A stretch of 25,226 bases of DNA. Source: Candidatus Staskawiczbacteria bacterium RIFOXYD1_FULL_32_13. GTDB lineage: Bacteria; Patescibacteriota; Minisyncoccia; Minisyncoccales; Staskawiczbacteraceae. A program made the position numbers and the translations under genes. Position 1 is the stretch's first letter; every line of letters starts with the position of its first letter. The notes under the pieces are model-generated. The model was not told the origin of the DNA, did no database searches, and worked only from the letters and a program-made list of their open reading frames with translations. The stretch lies in assembly GCA_001820485.1 (NCBI GenBank), contig MHPU01000042.1, positions 1 to 25,226 on the forward strand. The letters are read 5' to 3'. Positions 21,884 through 25,226 of the stretch are shown here, in pieces.

Positions 21884-22084
21884 ATGGAGGCTATTTTGCT
21901 AGTAGGGATCGTAGGAGTTTTTTTTGTTATTTCTGGCACATGGATTGCAATTTGTATCCTTGAGCCAGAAAAAGCAGTTATTGCTACCCTGTTATTTTTC
22001 TGCGTTTTGCTTGGTGCCTCACTGGCAACCACAGCAATCAGCAAAAAAATAGCAGAGAATGTGACATCTGCTTTTCTAGAGTAA
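21884..22084 (+). CDS. Small two-helix membrane protein
   Basis: 66 aa with AAGGGG a few nt before the ATG. Two hydrophobic helices (LLVGIVGVFFVISGTWIAIC and VIATLLFFCVLLGASLATTA) are joined by the short polar turn LEPEKA. No family recognised. It has its own promoter (21815-21843), a GAGTG/CACTC leader hairpin and a terminator (22091-22127). Possible roles include a small toxin-like or regulatory membrane peptide; nothing here decides. Confidence 0.7.
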   Translation: MEAILLVGIVGVFFVISGTWIAICILEPEKAVIATLLFFCVLLGASLATTAISKKIAENVTSAFLE

Positions 22085-22090
22085 AGAGCT

Positions 22091-22127
22091 GGAGAGACGT
22101 TACCCTGTGGCGACGCTCTCCTTTTTT
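22091..22127 (+). terminator. Intrinsic terminator of the 66-aa gene
   Basis: GGAGAG/CTCTCC plus CGT/ACG around a short loop, then TTTTTT. Confidence 0.85.
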
Positions 22128-22150
22128 GTTGCAAAAAAAGTTATACACAG

Positions 22151-22178
22151 TTGACCTGATTTTTAGAAATGATATAAT
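22151..22178 (+). promoter_or_regulatory. Promoter of the ribonucleotide reductase gene
   Basis: TTGACC (22151-22156), 16-nt spacer and TATAAT (22173-22178), about 150 nt upstream of the coding region. Confidence 0.8.
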
Positions 22179-22183
22179 TAATC

Positions 22184-22318
22184 TCCGACAAGATTAGTCG
22201 GATATTATAAAACAACTAAAATGAAGCGAGGCAAATAAACTTTTTTTGTAGGTTGCCCAACAGGGCAAGCTGGAGCACACCGCAGTGGCTCAGCCACGGA
22301 AAAAAAAGTTATTTGCCA
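22184..22318 (+). promoter_or_regulatory. Structured nrd leader (riboswitch-like)
   Basis: After the promoter comes a TCCGAC/GTCGGA hairpin, then a three-way junction. P1 pairs 22230-22247 (GGCAAATAAACTTTTTTT) with 22301-22317 (about 17 bp, one bulged A). P2 is TTGCCC/GGGCAA (22253-22268). P3 is GTGGC-TCA-GCCAC (22285-22297). P1 ends about 12 nt before the ATG at 22330. A 5-codon frame (ATG at 22221, MKRGK) overlaps the 5' arm of P1. It does not match the cobalamin riboswitch consensus as far as I can see. Confidence 0.6.
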
Positions 22319-22329
22319 AGCGAAATTGC

Positions 22330-25029
22330 ATGGAAATTTATATTACAAAAAGAGATGGCTCAAAAGAATTATTCAACGCAGATAGAATTAATAGGTCCAT
22401 AGAAAGAGCTTGTTTTGGTTTAATAGATCCTATAGCCAAAGTAACGCAAATTGCTGTAGATACTCAAGTTACACTTTATAACGGAATAACAACAGAAGAA
22501 CTAGATTTAGCTACAATAAATGCAGCAGTTCAAAATATTAAAGACGACCCTGATTATGATAAAGTTGCCACTCGCCTACTGCTTAAAACAGTTTATAAAA
22601 ATGTTTTAGGAGATTACCAAGAAGATAAAGAAAAATTAAAAAACCTTCACAAAGAAAATTTTGCAAAATATATAAAACAGGGTGTAGCTAACGGAATTTT
22701 AGATCCAAGAATGGAGCAAAATTTTGATTTAGAAAAATTGTCTCAAGTTTTAAATATAGAGCGCGATGAACTTTTTATTTATGCTGGACTTTCAAGTTTG
22801 CTTAATCGTTATTCTATAAAAGACCTAGATCAAAAACCTTTTGAAACTCCTCAATATTTTTTTATGCGAGTGGCTATGGGGCTTGCTTTCAATGAAACAG
22901 AGGCGACAGAATGGGCTATAAAATTTTATGATAAAATGTCTTCTTTAGAATATTTGGCTGGAGGCTCTACTAATATAAATGCTGGGGCAAAAAATCCTGC
23001 ATTATCAAATTGTTTTTTGCTAGAAATTCATGATGATATGGCTCATATTTCAAAGTCCGTTTCAGATGTAATGATGCTCTCTAAAGCTTCGGGAGGCATT
23101 GGAGCTTCTATAACCAAATTAAGGGCAACTGGTTCTCCCCTTTCTTCAAATAACACAACCTCTTCAGGCCCAACACCTTTTGCTAAAATAATTGATACGG
23201 CTATAAGAGCAATTCAAAGGGGCGGAAAGAAAAAAGGTGCTTTATGTTTTTATATGGAAAATTGGCATTTAGATTTTGCAGATTTTATTGAATGGAAACA
23301 TAATGCTGGGGATGATTATTTAAGAATGCGTACAGCAGATACTGCAGTATTTATTTCAGATGAATTTATGAAAAGAGTAGAAACAAAACAAGATTGGTAT
23401 ATGTTTGATCCAAAAGAAACTCCTGATTTAAATGAACTTTATGGTAAAGATTTTTCTGTAAAATATAATGAGTATATTAAAATAGCTGAATCTGGGAAAA
23501 TGCGAACTTTTAAAAAAGTGCCAGCCACAGAGCAATATAGACAAATTATTACTTCACTTCAAGCTACTTCTCACCCTTGGCTTGTGTTTAAAGATACAAT
23601 TAATCTAAGAGCTTTAAACAACAATTCTGGTACAATACATATGTCAAATTTATGTACTGAAATTTGTTTGCCTCAAGATAAAGATAATATTGCAGTTTGT
23701 AACTTAGCTTCTATAAATTTAGTAGCTCATATAAATAAAAGACAAATTGATTGGCAGAAACTTGAAGAGTCTTGCAGACTATCTGTAAGGCAATTAGATA
23801 ATTTAATTGATATAAATAAACTACCAGTTCCTGAAGCTGTAAAATCAGATATTGAAAATAGAGCTATTGGACTTGGGGTAATGGGTTTTGCTGATGCTCT
23901 TGAACAATTAGGAATTCCTTATGATTCCCCACATGCTTATGATTTTGCTGACAAAATCTTTGAATTTATAAGTTATATGGCAATTGATGAATCTAGCAAT
24001 TTAGCTAAAGAAAGAGGAAGTTACAAAAATTTTCAAGGTTCCCAGTGGTCAAAAGGCTTAGTGCCAGTAGATACAATTACAAAACTAGAAGAAGATCGCT
24101 GTCTTCCAATTGATATAGATAAAAATTCAAAACAAAATTGGCTTGACTGGGATGCTTTAAGAATAAAAGTAAAACAAGGTATGCGAAATGCCACTTTAAT
24201 GGCAGTAGCTCCAAATGCCAATATTGGACTTGTAGCTGGCACTACTCCAGGAATTGACCCAAGATTTGCTCAAGTATTTTCAAGAAACAAAATTTCTGGA
24301 AAATATTTAGATATAAATCATAATTTAGTTACTGAACTTAAAAATATGAATTTGTGGGATGGGGTTCACCCTGTTAAATCCGCCTCGCAAGGCGAGGCGG
24401 TGTCCGCTGGAAGCGGACAATTTAACGGGGTAAAAAATAAACTTGTAGAGTTTCAAGGGGATATCTCAGAAATTGCAGAAATTCCTTCTCACATAAAAGA
24501 AATTTATAAAACTTCTTTTGCAATTTCTCCTTATGCTTTTGTGGAAGTTGCAGCGCGCGCTCAAAAATGGGTTGATCAAGCATTAAGTAGAAATATGTAC
24601 TTGGATTCAAGAGATGTAGAAAAAACAATGGATATTTATTTTACTGCTTGGAAAAAAGGTTTAAAATCTACCTATTATTTACATATGAAACCTCGTCACT
24701 CTGCAGAACAAAGCACAGTTTCTGTAAATAAGTCGGTAGCCCTTGGCAAAACAGGATTTGCCAGTGCCTTTGCAAAGGCCGTCCCCGTTGTCATCCCCGA
24801 TTCCCATACTGTCATCCTCGCGAAAGAAACCATCACACAGTGTCATCCCCGCGAAAGCGGGGATCCAGAGTTCGTGCACAAAGAACAAAATGTGCGAAAC
24901 ACTCTGGATTCCCCTTTTCAGGGGAATGACAACAAAAAAACAGCAGAAAAAATAATTGACGGAAAAGTGTATAAAGTTCACAGCCCATCAGATCCGCAAG
25001 AACAATACACCTGCGACTCCTGCCAATAA
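22330..25029 (+). CDS. nrdA: Class I ribonucleoside-diphosphate reductase, large subunit
   Basis: 899 aa from ATG 22330; a GTG at 22285 with GGAG upstream would add 15 residues. It reduces ribonucleotides to deoxyribonucleotides. An N-terminal ATP cone (KRDGSKELFNADRINRSIERA, to about 95) is followed by the catalytic barrel. Active-site residues: Cys228 (SNCFLLEI), Asn440-Cys442-Glu444 (NLCTE), Cys457 and the paired tyrosines in KSTYYLHMK. The redox tail CDSC is at the C terminus. Two repeat-derived stretches are embedded: residues about 680-701 (64-bp palindrome) and about 821-867 (GTCAT-family repeats just before the tail). No small subunit gene is in view. Confidence 0.95.
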   Translation: MEIYITKRDGSKELFNADRINRSIERACFGLIDPIAKVTQIAVDTQVTLYNGITTEELDLATINAAVQNIKDDPDYDKVATRLLLKTVYKNVLGDYQEDKEKLKNLHKENFAKYIKQGVANGILDPRMEQNFDLEKLSQVLNIERDELFIYAGLSSLLNRYSIKDLDQKPFETPQYFFMRVAMGLAFNETEATEWAIKFYDKMSSLEYLAGGSTNINAGAKNPALSNCFLLEIHDDMAHISKSVSDVMMLSKASGGIGASITKLRATGSPLSSNNTTSSGPTPFAKIIDTAIRAIQRGGKKKGALCFYMENWHLDFADFIEWKHNAGDDYLRMRTADTAVFISDEFMKRVETKQDWYMFDPKETPDLNELYGKDFSVKYNEYIKIAESGKMRTFKKVPATEQYRQIITSLQATSHPWLVFKDTINLRALNNNSGTIHMSNLCTEICLPQDKDNIAVCNLASINLVAHINKRQIDWQKLEESCRLSVRQLDNLIDINKLPVPEAVKSDIENRAIGLGVMGFADALEQLGIPYDSPHAYDFADKIFEFISYMAIDESSNLAKERGSYKNFQGSQWSKGLVPVDTITKLEEDRCLPIDIDKNSKQNWLDWDALRIKVKQGMRNATLMAVAPNANIGLVAGTTPGIDPRFAQVFSRNKISGKYLDINHNLVTELKNMNLWDGVHPVKSASQGEAVSAGSGQFNGVKNKLVEFQGDISEIAEIPSHIKEIYKTSFAISPYAFVEVAARAQKWVDQALSRNMYLDSRDVEKTMDIYFTAWKKGLKSTYYLHMKPRHSAEQSTVSVNKSVALGKTGFASAFAKAVPVVIPDSHTVILAKETITQCHPRESGDPEFVHKEQNVRNTLDSPFQGNDNKKTAEKIIDGKVYKVHSPSDPQEQYTCDSCQ
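24368..24431. repeat. 64-bp three-armed palindrome in frame inside nrdA
   Basis: The outer arms (24368-24379 with 24420-24431) pair over 12 bp with one G-T. Inside are two perfect hairpins, CCGCCTCGC/GCGAGGCGG and TGTCCGCT/AGCGGACA. Translated as HPVKSASQGEAVSAGSGQFN. A family distinct from the GTCAT repeats. Confidence 0.9.
24790..24930. repeat. GTCAT repeats clustered in frame near the end of nrdA
   Basis: Two truncated heads (GTCATCCCC at 24790 and GTCATCCTCGCGAAAG at 24811) precede a complete 89-bp element, 24842-24930, whose ends are GTCATCCCCGCGAAAGCGGG and CCCTTTTCAGGGGAATGAC. The same family as 11053-11124 and 18652-18723. Encodes CHPRESGDPEF...LDSPFQGNDN. Confidence 0.92.
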
Positions 25030-25083
25030 TTTGAAATTTATAATTTGAAATTTGAAATCAATTTGGAAGTATAAAATTTGAAA

Positions 25084-25132
25084 TAAAAAAAATGCCCGCG
25101 CCAACCACATACGATAAACGTAAGGTCGGCGC
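25084..25132 (-). terminator. Intrinsic terminator, minus strand
   Basis: GCGCCGACC pairs with GGTTGGCGC (one G-U) and is followed on the - strand by GGGCATTTTTTTT. It lies about 25 nt beyond the stop codon at 25158-25160. Confidence 0.75.
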
Positions 25133-25157
25133 GAAGCCAAAAAATTTGCAGATATAA

Positions 25158-25226
25158 TCAAGTAAGTGGCGTGCGTTGGCTTATAGGCGACAAACGTTCG
25201 TTAAACCACCTCAATTCATCTTGTCT
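25158..25226 (-). CDS. C-terminal end of an unidentified minus-strand gene (partial)
   Basis: 22 codons open to the window edge, ending TGA: RQDELRWFNERLSPISQR then TPLT. A terminator follows. The G+C is above that of the surroundings. FNER and a final R.P-like pattern recall the end of rve-type transposases, but the match is too short to call. Confidence 0.45.
   Translation of the reverse strand, partial: RQDELRWFNERLSPISQRTPLT

Noticed and set aside
22184..22318. Cobalamin riboswitch in front of nrdA
   Set aside because: The GCCACGG-containing arm only superficially recalls a B12 box; the other conserved cobalamin segments are absent.
25030..25083. AT-rich repeat of AATTTGAAATTT words after nrdA
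   Set aside because: It looks like simple low-complexity sequence and lacks the ordered words shared by the two AT-rich repeats at 10374 and 15722.

Overview
The window is AT-rich bacterial DNA with very compact genes. TGA is used as a stop (for example at the end of the recombinase at 5058-5060), so this is code 11 and not the SR1/Gracilibacteria code. Few starts have a Shine-Dalgarno sequence, many tRNA genes sit among ribosomal genes, and several housekeeping proteins are divergent. Together this suggests a member of the Candidatus Patescibacteria (CPR), possibly near Falkowbacteria. That placement is inference; no marker phylogeny could be run.

Region 1 (1-5060) is the right part of an integrated mobile element on the + strand. 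It carries a primase-polymerase/RepA-like helicase, a small zinc-ribbon protein, a Gp37/Gp68-like (DUF5131) radical-SAM-type protein, a small basic protein and a large serine recombinase. The recombinase stop codon lies inside the 3' end of a tRNA-Gly gene, the probable attachment site. The left end is outside the window. Two non-coding stretches in the element are strongly structured: a 71-nt nested hairpin (1954-2024) and two interleaved long inverted repeats (3273-3384).

Region 2 (5052-10279, - strand) is a translation block: rpsA, rplS, an RluD-type pseudouridine synthase, a SAM methyltransferase and six tRNA genes. Two paralogous HTH plus LAGLIDADG-like proteins each sit between two tRNA genes and end at, or inside, the 5' end of a tRNA. 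Several tRNAs are unusual: tRNA-Phe has a deviant T-loop, tRNA-Leu has anticodon AAG and tRNA-Ile has anticodon TAT.

Region 3 (10413-20957) holds a divergently transcribed pair (a small hypothetical protein and an acetyl-CoA-synthetase-like enzyme), a zinc-binding cassette gene, a competence operon (DUF5671 membrane protein, dprA, comM, yraN), a coiled-coil protein, a Nudix hydrolase, an ABC exporter, tRNA-Ala and a transposase remnant.

Region 4 (20958-25226) contains two small membrane-protein cassettes, two candidate small RNAs that share a 16-bp complementarity, a structured leader in front of a class I ribonucleotide reductase large subunit, and the C-terminal end of a minus-strand gene.

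Two themes run through the window. First, palindromic repeats of at least three families lie between genes and also in frame inside acs, nrdA, rluD and probably rpsA. Second, several short genes of visibly higher G+C have their own consensus sigma70 promoter, strong ribosome binding site and intrinsic terminator, unlike the surrounding operons.
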